Assembly (NCBI RefSeq): GCF_009377235.1
Contig: NZ_VMNX01000058.1
Span: forward strand, 1 to 44,139
Direction of reading: 5' to 3'
Origin: Streptomyces acidicola
Lineage (GTDB): Bacteria; Actinomycetota; Actinomycetes; Streptomycetales; Streptomycetaceae
Length of the DNA: 44,139 nucleotides
Below the pieces are notes generated by a model. The model was not told the origin of the DNA and made no database searches. It saw nothing but the letters and a program-made list of their open reading frames with translations. The stretch's first letter is position 1. Each line of letters starts with the position of its first letter. Shown piece by piece: positions 35,001-42,088 of the stretch. The position numbers and the translations under genes are program-made.

Positions 35001-35211
35001 CACCGCGGTCGCCCAGGAGGAACTGACCCAGCTGTCCCGCGCCACGCACCCTCTGCGCGACAGCAAGCTCGACGAGTACGTGGACGCGTACCAGCTGCTC
35101 CTGGAACGCGGGGTCGATCTGGACGCCGGGTGGCGGGCCTGGACCCTGGGGATGGTGCCGGACCGGCACGCCCGCGAGGTCATGGGGGTGCCGGTGGCGG
35201 CCCGGAAGTGA
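32005..35211 (+). CDS. STAND NTPase (NB-ARC-like) with N-terminal membrane hairpin and TPR array
   Basis: 1068 residues; ATG 32005 with GAGGGGG upstream. Residues 1-75 are helical. Residues 81-127 are two Gly/Ala-rich hydrophobic segments (PLMVAGVAAVAAAVADLAL, GAGVTVGVVGAAATVLKV) that could form a membrane hairpin. The NTPase has Walker A GAPGSGRTT at 248-256, Walker B VTIILDD at 335-341, a sensor-type LVTTRK near 361-366 and the GLPLAL motif at 420-425. A winged-helix part (LARAGLIDHVRGNRYRLHDLVRAFAQ) and then about nine TPR-like repeats run from about 640 to 1000. STAND proteins are ligand-triggered switches in signalling and, in some cases, anti-phage defence. It lacks the BTAD and C-terminal layout of SARP regulators. 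Partner unknown. Confidence 0.85.
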   Translation: MRDGHRVEAERLLARAVEEEVRRSGGRTDGGVLLSRARGALDAMAQAAAEEYEAYTRALDEAGAGQVTFAQRYAKEGAGTPLMVAGVAAVAAAVADLALGTGAGTALGAGVTVGVVGAAATVLKVTAAHFPAAHHRAGALGQPGGPEQLRLQWLTALEVRGIRPFLDQQRVLSASTSAGAKKGAPQLRRTDKSAAARRRSVLEQSFGQLPDADGPFAGRRTEMARVRQWVQAARASTETRSTVVVLHGAPGSGRTTLAVRAAHDLKDQFRGACVVDLRGDGAGEPPLSTRDALLHLLNRLGAPREQLLFRERSSPDQQVKRLSELYHQHVTGLPVTIILDDASDPEQVRTLVPDRSDSLVLVTTRKPLDLPADLPAWVHQLPVEALDEAGAEELLDAAAQDESAPYDAQSSERIRELCGGLPLALRVAGSSLGTRTPRRLATDLGAYGPVEPIERALWLRYTDQPDPARRLLRRLALAGRASLGAAAAASLLATSEPEATRHLTALARAGLIDHVRGNRYRLHDLVRAFAQARLLDEEEPAERTAAHERLIVTYAELADSVLRLVDGKMSTRSDRFGPHGFTSLDEALRWLDDESSFITAALRHTEGVNQAAVLNLLGALCDYCLLRGDLYRLGEISELARAVDQGLLVRSVQWRTGIAARQLGELDQARTTLSSVVDLYMEAHHDAGAARALCSLGITLHHQGNLTEAAAKLREALDLQAAPELSVDRAWTMHALAAVERDRARLAEALDLLTRSLVLHGEGESVHGQAWAHFQLGQLKLRMGDVPGAEADLRTALDLYGRTRDARGEAWAMTQLARARLVAGDASAAVDSLRQATARHQDNEDARGVAWSVYYLGQALEEAGNLDQAVRELERSRTMFSRMRDVYGLACARHHSARVTRDQRAVQTGSLRNSGFARQLLVDARADFQRVGVAHGEAWTCLELAVVDAGNARTQQALSLCDDAVSLFASYGDLRGEDWARFLRCTLLPYAAPGGVEIGTAVAQEELTQLSRATHPLRDSKLDEYVDAYQLLLERGVDLDAGWRAWTLGMVPDRHAREVMGVPVAARK

Positions 35212-35248
35212 CAGCTGTCGCCGGGCCCTGTCGGCCGGTGACCCGCCG

Positions 35249-35328
35249 TGCCCTGTCGTCACACTCGGGGGTGGGTGAGGCCTCCCGCACCCTTCAGGCA
35301 GTGGGTGAGGGAGTTCGACGACAGGGCA
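35249..35328. terminator. Long inverted repeat between convergent genes
   Basis: TGCCCTGTCGTC (35249-35260) and GACGACAGGGCA (35317-35328) are perfect 12-bp arms. The 56-nt loop contains further complementary GGTGGG/CCCGCACC-type segments and two copies of GTGGGTGAGG. It lies between the STAND gene and the oppositely directed small membrane protein gene, so bidirectional termination is likely. Confidence 0.55.
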
Positions 35329-35334
35329 ACGGGG

Positions 35335-35400
35335 CCCGAGTTCAGCCCGGCTGTGGCTTGGGCTCAGCCCTGTTGTGGCCCGGGCTCAGCCCTGTTGTGG
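35335..35400. repeat. Three tandem 22-bp repeats carrying a stop codon
   Basis: Units at 35335-35356, 35357-35378 and 35379-35400. The last two are nearly identical (two differences, CTT/CCC at the start); the first is diverged. On the minus strand each unit contains CAGGGCTGA or CCGGGCTGA, the end of the small membrane protein gene, whose stop (35388-35386) is in the third unit. The 3' end of the gene has thus been triplicated, with the copies left downstream of the stop. Confidence 0.8.
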
Positions 35401-35655
35401 CTTGGGCGTGCCCGAGGCCTTGCCCGCGGCCTCGGCGGCCGCCTTGCCGGAGGCACCCGGCTTGTCGTCCGATGCCTCCTCGAAGTCGACCTTGCCCATG
35501 TGCTTGCTCATGGACTTCATCAGGCCCCATACCGCCAGGGCCATCACCGCGAACACGATGAAGCCGAGGACGCCGGGGGTGACCTTGTCCTCGTCCAGCT
35601 CCTTGGCGAGGGGGACGAGGTGTGTCAGTGCAAGGCTTGCGCTCATGTCATGCAT
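35386..35655 (-). CDS. Small single-span membrane protein downstream of mca
   Basis: 89 residues from ATG 35655, or 86 from ATG 35646 (MSASLALTHLV). One membrane helix (GVLGFIVFAVMALAVWGLM) is followed by a basic KSMSKHMGKVDFEE segment and a Lys/Ala/Gly-rich tail ending PKPQQG. It overlaps the mca stop by 8 nt, so it is translationally coupled to mca, an arrangement I recall as conserved in Streptomyces. Function unknown. The stop lies in a 22-bp tandem repeat. Confidence 0.8.
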   Translation of the reverse strand: MHDMSASLALTHLVPLAKELDEDKVTPGVLGFIVFAVMALAVWGLMKSMSKHMGKVDFEEASDDKPGASGKAAAEAAGKASGTPKPQQG

Positions 35656-36529
35656 TGTCGCGGATGCCCGCGAAGAGGTCGTCCTCGGGGAGGGAGGTGT
35701 CCACGAGTGACTTCGCCAGCTCGTACTCCTCCGTCGGCCAGACCTCCTTCTGGAGCTCCATGGGAACCCGGAACCAGCCGCCGTCGGGGTCGATCTGGGT
35801 GGCGTGTGCGATCAGCGCCTTGTCGCGGATCTCATAGAAGTCGGCGCAGGGGACGTGGGTGGTGAGCGTGCGCTCGGTGCGCTCGAACTCGTCCCACCGC
35901 TTGAGCCAGTCCCCGTAGGGCGACTCCAGGCCGCGGTCCAGCATCGCCTGGTGCAGCGCCTCGGTGCGCGGGCGGTTGAAGCCCTGGTTGTAGTAGAGCT
36001 TCTGCGGCTGGTAGGCGGGGCCGAACTCCCCCTCCGGGTACTTCTCGGTGTCGGCCGCCCCCTCGAACGCCACCATGGAGATCTTGTGGGTCATGATGTG
36101 GTCGGGGTGCGGGTACCCGCCGTTCTCGTCGTAGGTCGTGATCACCTGCGGGCGGAACGAGCGGATCTGCCTCACCAGTTCGCCGGCCGCCTTGTCGACG
36201 TCCTCCAGGGCGAAGCAGCCCTCGGGCAGCGGCGGCAGCGGGTCGCCCTCGGGCAGCCCCGAGTCGACGAAGCCGAGCCACTCCTGCGTGACGCCGAGGA
36301 TCTCGCGCGCCTCGTCCATCTCCTTCTTGCGTACCTCGTGGATGTGCTCCTCGATGTATGTGTCGCCCTGCAGCTTGGGGTTGAGGATGGAGCCGCGCTC
36401 CCCGCCTGTGCAGGTCACCACCAGCACGTCCACCCCCTCGGACACGTACTTCGCCATGGTGGCGGCACCCTTGCTCGACTCGTCGTCGGGGTGCGCGTGC
36501 ACGGCCATCAGTCGCAGCTGGTCAGTCAA
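35648..36529 (-). CDS. mca: Mycothiol S-conjugate amidase
   Basis: 293 residues from TTG 36529 (GAGGGA 7 nt upstream). It cleaves mycothiol S-conjugates to mercapturic acids and GlcN-inositol, detoxifying electrophiles and antibiotics in the cytoplasm of actinomycetes. Zinc-site motifs of the LmbE/MshB fold are present: AVHAHPDDESSKGAA near the N terminus and GGYPHPDHIMTHK in the middle. CTGGERGS and YYNQGFNRPR also match the Mca family, and the length separates it from the related deacetylase MshB. Divergent from the DUF4307 gene. Confidence 0.95.
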   Translation of the reverse strand: MTDQLRLMAVHAHPDDESSKGAATMAKYVSEGVDVLVVTCTGGERGSILNPKLQGDTYIEEHIHEVRKKEMDEAREILGVTQEWLGFVDSGLPEGDPLPPLPEGCFALEDVDKAAGELVRQIRSFRPQVITTYDENGGYPHPDHIMTHKISMVAFEGAADTEKYPEGEFGPAYQPQKLYYNQGFNRPRTEALHQAMLDRGLESPYGDWLKRWDEFERTERTLTTHVPCADFYEIRDKALIAHATQIDPDGGWFRVPMELQKEVWPTEEYELAKSLVDTSLPEDDLFAGIRDNA

Positions 36530-36593
36530 GACTCATTCCCTCGTAAGTCGGCGCCCGCTCTGAACTCGGTGACTGGTGTGACTCGCCCCGGCG

Positions 36594-36623
36594 TGACCCC
36601 GGGTGTCGGGCGACTTCTATAGT
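36594..36623 (+). promoter_or_regulatory. Candidate promoter of DUF4307 gene
   Basis: TGACCC (36594-36599), an 18-nt spacer, and TATAGT (36618-36623), a near-consensus -10. The ATG at 36710 is about 80 nt downstream. Confidence 0.5.
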
Positions 36624-36709
36624 GACCGAATCGGGGGACGAAAAATTCCGGGGCCGGTCCCCGGGGTCCCATTCAGGACCTTGGTCCGGGCCTTTCCGAG
36701 AGGATGATC

Positions 36710-37108
36710 ATGAGCACGGCGAGCACGCAGCTGCCCGAGGGCCGGTACGGCCGCTCCGCGGACGAGCGCGCCGACCGCAAGCTCAAGATCATCGGGGCGG
36801 TGCTGGGCACCGGCCTGCTCGTCCTCATCGGCTGGTTCGCCTCCTACTACGTCGGCGGCAACAAGATCAGCGCAGAGGTGATCGCCTTCGACACCTCGGC
36901 CAGTGAGGTCAAGGTGCACCTGGAGGTGCGCAAGGACGCGGATGCGAGCGGCTACTGCACCGTGCGCTCCCAGGCCGAGAACGGCGCCGAGGTCGGCCGG
37001 GCGGACTTCCGCTTCGACGGTGACGCCACCCGTATCGACAAGGTCGTCACGCTCCGTACCACGACTCGTGGCACCTCGGCCGAACTGCTGGGCTGCCACG
37101 CCGACTGA
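36710..37108 (+). CDS. DUF4307 membrane protein
   Basis: 132 residues from ATG 36710, chosen because GAGAGG lies 6 nt upstream; ATG 36704 is too close to that site. An N-terminal cytoplasmic stretch with YGRSADERADRKLK leads into one membrane helix (IIGAVLGTGLLVLIGWFASYYV). An outer beta-rich domain follows with a Cys pair (GYCTVRSQAENGAEVG, LLGCHAD) that could form a disulfide. This is the DUF4307 layout, always found near mca in actinomycetes as far as I recall. Function unknown. Confidence 0.88.
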   Translation: MSTASTQLPEGRYGRSADERADRKLKIIGAVLGTGLLVLIGWFASYYVGGNKISAEVIAFDTSASEVKVHLEVRKDADASGYCTVRSQAENGAEVGRADFRFDGDATRIDKVVTLRTTTRGTSAELLGCHAD

Positions 37109-37273
37109 ACCTCCGGCGCCTACGGCGCTGACCTGCGATGACGTAATTCTGGTGGCTTATGTCCTCCCCCTTCCGTCGTTGAATTGTTAGGCTCGTGGTT
37201 TCGCCCACTCTTGAAGGAACATTCTTCTGGGTAGGGCGATGCTTTGTATTCCCAGCACCTACGAGGAGCACCT

Positions 37274-37771
37274 GTGACCCAGACCAGCGAGAACGTCACC
37301 TGGCTGACCCAGGAGGCGTACAACAAGCTCAAGGTCGAGCTTGAGTACCTTACTGGTCCTGCGCGCACGGAGATCGCCGCCAAGATCGCGGCCGCGCGCG
37401 AGGAGGGGGACCTGCGCGAAAACGGCGGGTACCACGCGGCCAAGGAAGAGCAGGGCAAGCAGGAGCTCCGTGTGCGGCAGCTCACCCAGCTTCTGGAGAC
37501 CGCCAAGGTCGGCGAGGCCCCGGCGGCGGACGGTGCGGTGGCACCTGGCATGGTCGTGACCATCGCTTTCGACGGTGACGAGGACGACACACTGACGTTC
37601 CTGCTCGCCTCCCGCGAGTACGCGAGCTCCGATATCGAGACCTACTCGCCGCAGTCCCCGCTGGGCTCCGGCGTGATCGGCAAGAAGGTCGGCGAGGACG
37701 CCGAGTACGAGCTGCCGAACGGCAAGCTGGCCTCTGTGAAGATCCTCAAGGCCGAGCCGTATCAGGGCTGA
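37274..37771 (+). CDS. greA: Transcription elongation factor GreA
   Basis: 165 residues from GTG 37274 (GAGGAG 5 nt upstream). It rescues backtracked RNA polymerase by stimulating transcript cleavage. The N-terminal coiled coil carries the acidic tip REEGDLRENGGYHAAKEEQG with the catalytic-type Asp and Glu, and the C-terminal FKBP-like domain ends SPLGSGVIGKKVGEDAEYELPNGKLASVKIL. Normal length. Convergent with the ABC exporter genes, with a hairpin between. Confidence 0.96.
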   Translation: MTQTSENVTWLTQEAYNKLKVELEYLTGPARTEIAAKIAAAREEGDLRENGGYHAAKEEQGKQELRVRQLTQLLETAKVGEAPAADGAVAPGMVVTIAFDGDEDDTLTFLLASREYASSDIETYSPQSPLGSGVIGKKVGEDAEYELPNGKLASVKILKAEPYQG

Positions 37772-37794
37772 CCGCACGGACCGGTTTCCGGCGA

Positions 37795-37823
37795 GCCCCC
37801 GGCGCCATCGCGGCACCGGGGGC
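37795..37823. terminator. Bidirectional terminator after greA
   Basis: GCCCCCGG (37795-37802) pairs with CCGGGGGC (37816-37823) over a 13-nt loop in which GCC and GGC can pair further. It sits between greA and the convergent ABC permease gene. Confidence 0.6.
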
Positions 37824-37844
37824 ATCGTCATGTCCGGCTCGGTG

Positions 37845-38690
37845 TCACGCCGTCGCCGAGCGGTACTTCCGCACCGCCAGCGTCCTGAATATGAGAATGA
37901 TCAGGACCGAGTAGATCAGTGACGCCCACACCGGGTGCTGCATGGGCCAGGCGTCCGACGAGGACACCCCGGGGTTACCGAAGAGCTCGCGGCAGGCCTG
38001 CACGGTGGCGCTGAACGGGTTCCAGTCGGCGACATGCCGCAGCCAGGGCGTCATACGGCTGGAGTCCACGAACGCGTTCGAGATGAACGTGACCGGGAAG
38101 AGCCAGATCAGACCGCCGGAGGTGGCCGCCTCGGGTGTGCGCACGGAGAGACCGATCAGCGCGCCGATCCAGGTGAACGCGTATCCGACCAGGAGGAGCA
38201 GCCCGAAGGCGGCGAGCACCTCGCCGAGGTTGGTGTGGGTGCGCCAGCCGACCAGCAGGGCGACCACGGCCAGGACGAGCAGGGTGAGCGCGGTCTGCAC
38301 CAGGTCGGCGAGCGTCCGCCCCGTGAGCACCGCACCGCGAGCCATGGGCAGCGAGCGGAACCGGTCGATGAGCCCCTTGTGCATGTCGTCGGCGATGCCC
38401 GCGCCGGCGCCCGCGGTGGCGAAGGTCACGGTCTGCGCGAAGATGCCGGCCATCAGGAACTCGCGGTAGGTGGACGAGTCCGTGGAGCCGCCGATGTTCA
38501 TGGAGCCGCCGAACACGTAGCTGAACAGCACCACGAACATGATCGGCTGGATGAGTCCGAAGATCACCATTTCTGGGATTCTGGACATTCTGATGAGGTT
38601 TCGTTTCGCGACGACCAGGGAGTCACGGACGGACTGGCTGATCGGGTTCGCGGGTGCCGCTGCGGGCACGGCGTCGGTGGCGGCGCTCAC
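37845..38690 (-). CDS. ABC-2 type exporter permease (DrrB-like)
   Basis: 281 residues from GTG 38690, which overlaps the ATPase stop as GTGA. Six predicted membrane helices with the ABC-2 pattern: FGLIQPIMFVVLFSYVFGGSMNIGG in the first and the loop SRMTPWLRHVADWNPFSATVQACRELF before the last, closely like DrrB/daunorubicin-type permeases. The N terminus has SVRDSLVVAKRNLIRMSRIPE. It forms the membrane part of a two-gene exporter with the preceding ATPase. Substrate unknown. Confidence 0.92.
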   Translation of the reverse strand: MSAATDAVPAAAPANPISQSVRDSLVVAKRNLIRMSRIPEMVIFGLIQPIMFVVLFSYVFGGSMNIGGSTDSSTYREFLMAGIFAQTVTFATAGAGAGIADDMHKGLIDRFRSLPMARGAVLTGRTLADLVQTALTLLVLAVVALLVGWRTHTNLGEVLAAFGLLLLVGYAFTWIGALIGLSVRTPEAATSGGLIWLFPVTFISNAFVDSSRMTPWLRHVADWNPFSATVQACRELFGNPGVSSSDAWPMQHPVWASLIYSVLIILIFRTLAVRKYRSATA

Positions 38691-39697
38691 TGGGCGGTCT
38701 CTTTCCTGCGCTTGGGGCTCTTGGTGTCCTGGGACGCGCCGCTCTCCTCGTCCTTCGCCTCGGCGATGTGTCCAGTCAGGGAGAGGAAGACGTCGTCCAG
38801 GGTGGGCCGGCGCAGCCCGATGTCGTCGATCTCGATGCCGCGGGTGTCCAGCTCGCGGATGACCTCGGCGAGGAGTTTGGCGCCACCGGCCACGGGGACG
38901 GTGAGCTTGCGCATGTGCTCTTCGACAGTGGTATCGCCCTTGCCGAAGCCCCGCAGCACCTCCGCCGCGGCCTGTATGTGCTCGCGCTCGTGCACCACGA
39001 CCTCCACGCGCTCGCCGCCGGTGCGCGCCTTGAGCTGGTCGGAGGTGCCGCGGGCAATGACATGGCCGTGGTCGACGACCGCGATGTCGTGCGCCAGGTG
39101 ATCGGCCTCTTCGAGGTACTGGGTGGTCAGCAGGAGGGTGGTGCCGCCGGAGACCAGTTGCTTGATGACGTCCCACAGCTGCTGGCGGTTGCGCGGGTCG
39201 AGGCCGGTCGTGGGCTCGTCCATGAACATCACCGGCGGTGAGACGACCAGCGCGGCAGCCAGGTCGAGACGGCGGCGCATACCGCCGGAGTATGTCTTCG
39301 TGGTGCGGTCGGCGGCGTCCGCGAGGTTGAACTGCTCCAGCAGCTCGTCCGCGCGGGCCTTGGCGGCCTTCGCCCTCATCTGGTAGAGCTGGCCGACCAT
39401 CTGCAGGTTCTCCCTGCCCGTCAGATACTCGTCGACCGCGGCGAACTGGCCGGACAAGCCGACCGAGCGCCGCACGGCGTCGGGGTGCTTGAGGACGTCG
39501 ACGCCCGCGACGACCGCCGTGCCGCTGTCGGGTCGCAGCAGGGTCGTCAGACAGCGGACGGTCGTCGTCTTGCCCGCGCCGTTCGGCCCGAGCAGGCCCA
39601 GCACCGTGCCCTCCGGGACATCGAGGTCGACGCCGTCCAGTGCCCTTACGTCACCGAAGGTCTTCACCAGACCTTCGGCATAGATGGCGCCTGGCAT
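38687..39697 (-). CDS. ABC exporter ATP-binding protein (DrrA-like)
   Basis: 336 residues from ATG 39697 (GGAGAAA 5 nt upstream); upstream frame to 39817 has no family sequence. Walker A GPNGAGKTT, Q-loop LSGQFAAVDEYLTG, signature YSGGMRRRLDLA, Walker B VMFMDEPTTGLD and H-loop LLLTTQYLEEADH are complete. The C-terminal extension VVHEREHIQAAAEVL and RPTLDDVFLSLTGH is typical of the DrrA subfamily. Transcribed first, with the permease. The promoter at 39846-39818 carries a perfect operator-like palindrome. Confidence 0.94.
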   Translation of the reverse strand: MPGAIYAEGLVKTFGDVRALDGVDLDVPEGTVLGLLGPNGAGKTTTVRCLTTLLRPDSGTAVVAGVDVLKHPDAVRRSVGLSGQFAAVDEYLTGRENLQMVGQLYQMRAKAAKARADELLEQFNLADAADRTTKTYSGGMRRRLDLAAALVVSPPVMFMDEPTTGLDPRNRQQLWDVIKQLVSGGTTLLLTTQYLEEADHLAHDIAVVDHGHVIARGTSDQLKARTGGERVEVVVHEREHIQAAAEVLRGFGKGDTTVEEHMRKLTVPVAGGAKLLAEVIRELDTRGIEIDDIGLRRPTLDDVFLSLTGHIAEAKDEESGASQDTKSPKRRKETAQ

Positions 39698-39817
39698 GTA
39701 ATTTCTCCACGTCGTTGGGGTTTTCTTCGGGAAGCCTGGGTTTGCGTGCTTTAATGCGCCCTCGGGCGGGCTTTGATGCACCTTTGATCCACCCGGCGAG
39801 GCCACCATTCGAGACAC

Positions 39818-39846
39818 ACCATAACGCGATGTATCGCGTCCCTCAA
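39818..39846 (-). promoter_or_regulatory. ABC exporter promoter with palindromic operator in the spacer
   Basis: On the minus strand TTGAGG (39846-39841) and TATGGT (39823-39818) are exactly 17 nt apart. The spacer contains ACGCGAT-AC-ATCGCGT (39839-39824), a perfect 7-bp inverted repeat. This is the standard geometry for a TetR-type operator blocking polymerase, but no TetR gene is adjacent. The leader to ATG 39697 is about 115 nt. Confidence 0.65.
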
Positions 39847-39929
39847 TGGATTTCCTCGAACGAGTGACGCAGGGGCTCCGACCTCGGCCGAAGGCGGAAC
39901 GAACGACGTCCGCCGATGCGGGCAGCGAG

Positions 39930-41159
39930 TCAGTCCATGACCGTGTAACCCGCCTCGCGCAGTGCCTGGCCGACCTCGGCGCAGTGCTCCGGGCCCTTCG
40001 TCTCCAGGTGCAGCTCGACCTCCGCCTCCGTGAGCCCGAGCCGTGGATCGGTCCGTACGTGACTCACATCGAGGACGTTGGCGTCGACCACTGACAACAC
40101 CCCCAAAAGCGTCGCAAGGGCGCCCGGCCGGTCCGTCAGACGCAGTCGAACAGCCAGGTAGCGACCCTGCGCGGCCATGCCGTGGCGCAGGACGCGCTGC
40201 ATCAGCACCGGGTCGACGTTGCCGCCGGACAGCACCGCGACCACCGGCCCCTCGAAGTCTCCCGGCCCGCTCAGCAGCGCCGCGACCGGGCTCGCCCCCG
40301 CCGGCTCGACGACGAGTTTGGCCCGCTCCAGGCAGAGCAGCAGCGCGGCCGACAGCGCGTCCTCGGAGACCGTGCGGACCTCGTCGACCAGCTCGCGGAT
40401 GATGCCGAACGGCACGTCACCCGGCCGCCCGACCTTGATCCCGTCCGCCATGGTCGCCGGATTCCCGATCGCCACCGGGCGTCCGGCCGCCAGCGAGGGC
40501 GGATACGCGGCCGCTCCCTCCGCCTGCACGCCCACGATCCGTACGTCCGGGCGCAGTGCCTTCACCGCGACTGCGATGCCCGCGGCCAGCCCGCCCCCGC
40601 CGATCCCCACGACGATCGTGCGCGCTTCGGGGCACTGCTCCAGGATCTCCAGGCCCACCGTGCCCTGGCCCGCGATGATGTCGTGGTGGTCGAAGGGGTG
40701 GATGAACACCGCGCCCGTCCGCGCCGCGTGCTCCTGAGCGGCGGCCAGCGTCTCGTCGACGACCAGGCCGTGCAGCCGTACGTCGGCGCCGTACTCGCGC
40801 GTCGCGCTGATCTTCGGCAGGGGCGCGCCCTTCGGCATGAAGACGGTGGCGTGGACTCCGAGAAGCGCGGACGCCAGGGCGACGCCCTGCGCGTGGTTGC
40901 CCGCGCTCGCCGCGACGACCCCCGCGGCGCGCTCCTCGGGCAGCAGCCCGGCGATGCGCACGTACGCGCCACGGAGCTTGAACGAACCGGTCCGCTGGAG
41001 GTTCTCGCACTTGAAGTGCACCGGCGCGCCGACCAGCTGCGACAGATGCCTGCTGCCCTCCATCGCGGTGACCCGCGCGACGCCCGTGAGCATCTTCTGG
41101 GCCCCCCGCACGTCGTCGAGGGTCACTCGCGCCAGGGAGTCGGCCGTGCTGTAGCTCAT
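39930..41159 (-). CDS. ilvA: Threonine ammonia-lyase (dehydratase) with ACT domain
   Basis: 409 residues from ATG 41159 (a GTG at 41165 is also in frame). It converts threonine to 2-oxobutanoate and ammonia using PLP, the first step toward isoleucine. The PLP lysine is in RTGSFKLRGAYVR, with SAGNHAQGVALA and the Gly-rich phosphate loop VVGIGGGGLAAGIAVAVK. The C-terminal 80 residues are one ACT-type domain (VRLRLTDRPGALATLLGVLSVVDANVLDVSHVR). A single ACT domain at this length fits the shorter TdcB/IlvA-like actinobacterial form; whether it is biosynthetic or catabolic is not decided. Divergent from marR. Confidence 0.93.
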   Translation of the reverse strand: MSYSTADSLARVTLDDVRGAQKMLTGVARVTAMEGSRHLSQLVGAPVHFKCENLQRTGSFKLRGAYVRIAGLLPEERAAGVVAASAGNHAQGVALASALLGVHATVFMPKGAPLPKISATREYGADVRLHGLVVDETLAAAQEHAARTGAVFIHPFDHHDIIAGQGTVGLEILEQCPEARTIVVGIGGGGLAAGIAVAVKALRPDVRIVGVQAEGAAAYPPSLAAGRPVAIGNPATMADGIKVGRPGDVPFGIIRELVDEVRTVSEDALSAALLLCLERAKLVVEPAGASPVAALLSGPGDFEGPVVAVLSGGNVDPVLMQRVLRHGMAAQGRYLAVRLRLTDRPGALATLLGVLSVVDANVLDVSHVRTDPRLGLTEAEVELHLETKGPEHCAEVGQALREAGYTVMD

Positions 41160-41304
41160 GACCACCAGTCTCGCAGTTCACAGCGGCACGACACGGGAGT
41201 GACCAAGGGGCGAAACTGGTTTGCACAGCGCCCGTACGACGTGCCTGTCCGCCGCGTACTCTTTCCCCAACCCAGCACCCTCGCAATGAAGTGAGCCCTC
41301 GGCC

Positions 41305-41829
41305 ATGCCCACAACACCTGACATGTCGATGAACATGACGACCGTCGGTGACACCGGTCTTCTCGACGCGCTGCAGCATGAGGTCGCGGTGTTCGCGCGC
41401 CGTGCCGAACAGACCCGGCTCGGCGGCGTCGGACAGGTGCGCAACTCCATGGACCGCGCCGCGTATCTGCTGCTCAACCGCCTCGACAAGGAAGGCCCGA
41501 TGGGCGTCAAGGCGCTCGCCGCGAGCATGGGGATCGACTCGTCGACGGTCACCCGTCAGGTGGCCCCGCTCGTCGACACCGGGCTCGTCAAGCGCACCTC
41601 TCACCCCGAGGACGGGCGTGCGGTGGTGCTCCAGCTGTCCCCGCGCGGGCTGTCCCGCCTGGAGGAAGTCCGGTCGTCGAGGCGCCAGCTGATGGCCGAG
41701 CTGACCCATGACTGGGCGCCGGAGGAGCGCGAGGCGTTCTGCAGCCTCCTCACCCGCTTCAATACGGCCCTCTCCGCCCGTATGGCCGTCACGGGCGTCG
41801 GGGTGGCGGATTCGTCGCCCGCTTCCTGA
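41305..41829 (+). CDS. MarR-family transcriptional regulator
   Basis: 174 residues from ATG 41305; in-frame ATGs at 41323, 41329 and 41335 are alternatives, and no strong Shine-Dalgarno sequence decides. The winged helix is clear: RAAYLLLNRLDKEGPMGVKALAASMGIDSSTVTRQVAPLVDTGLVKRTSHPEDGRAVVLQLSPRGL. N- and C-terminal helices form the usual dimer interface. Divergent from ilvA with 145 bp between, so it may control itself and perhaps ilvA. Ligand unknown. Confidence 0.93.
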   Translation: MPTTPDMSMNMTTVGDTGLLDALQHEVAVFARRAEQTRLGGVGQVRNSMDRAAYLLLNRLDKEGPMGVKALAASMGIDSSTVTRQVAPLVDTGLVKRTSHPEDGRAVVLQLSPRGLSRLEEVRSSRRQLMAELTHDWAPEEREAFCSLLTRFNTALSARMAVTGVGVADSSPAS

Positions 41830-41950
41830 GCGGCGCCCGTCCCGTCCGCAGCGTGCCCACGCGCGGTCGGCGGTCGTCCTCCACGCGCGCGTGAGGGGAC
41901 CGTTTCCCCGGTGACGCACGGCGGCGCCCGGCTCCGGTGCTGCGCGGCTC

Positions 41951-41980
41951 TTGACCGTGGGGCCGCCCCCGGTCTGATAT
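41951..41980 (+). promoter_or_regulatory. Candidate promoter of SigE-like gene
   Basis: TTGACC (41951-41956), 18-nt spacer, TGATAT (41975-41980). The -35 is good and the -10 poor. The leader of about 100 nt holds the repeats at 42000-42063. Confidence 0.35.
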
Positions 41981-41999
41981 GAGACGGGACCCTTGTCGT

Positions 42000-42063
42000 A
42001 CGGCTGCGGTGTTTCCGTACACGGCTGTCGCGTTTCCGTGCACGACCGGGGCCCGTTTTCCGT
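42000..42063 (+). repeat. Direct repeats in leader of SigE-like gene
   Basis: ACGGCTG-N4-GTTTCCGT occurs at 42000-42018 and 42021-42039 (21-bp period), and a decayed third copy ends in GTTTTCCGT at 42063. The period equals two helical turns, so a protein binding one face is possible. It is also a multiple of three, and the frame upstream of GTG 42089 is open through it. Confidence 0.5.
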
Positions 42064-42088
42064 CAGGGTGCCCTCAGCGGGAGGCGCG

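Noticed and set aside
31903..35262. 1119-codon open frame on the minus strand
   Set aside because: Antisense to the STAND gene, with no recognisable domain; a product of third-position GC bias.
37109..37273. Promoter of greA
   Set aside because: TAGGCT at 37188-37193 looks like a -10, but no -35 lies at suitable spacing; left unassigned.
39846..40094. 82-codon plus-strand frame beside the ABC promoter
   Set aside because: Runs antisense into the ACT domain of ilvA and begins in the -35 region of the ABC operon.
41210..41224. GCGAAAC-TG-GTTTGC as MarR operator
   Set aside because: Symmetry is broken after four base pairs (AAAC/GTTT); too weak to call without conservation data.
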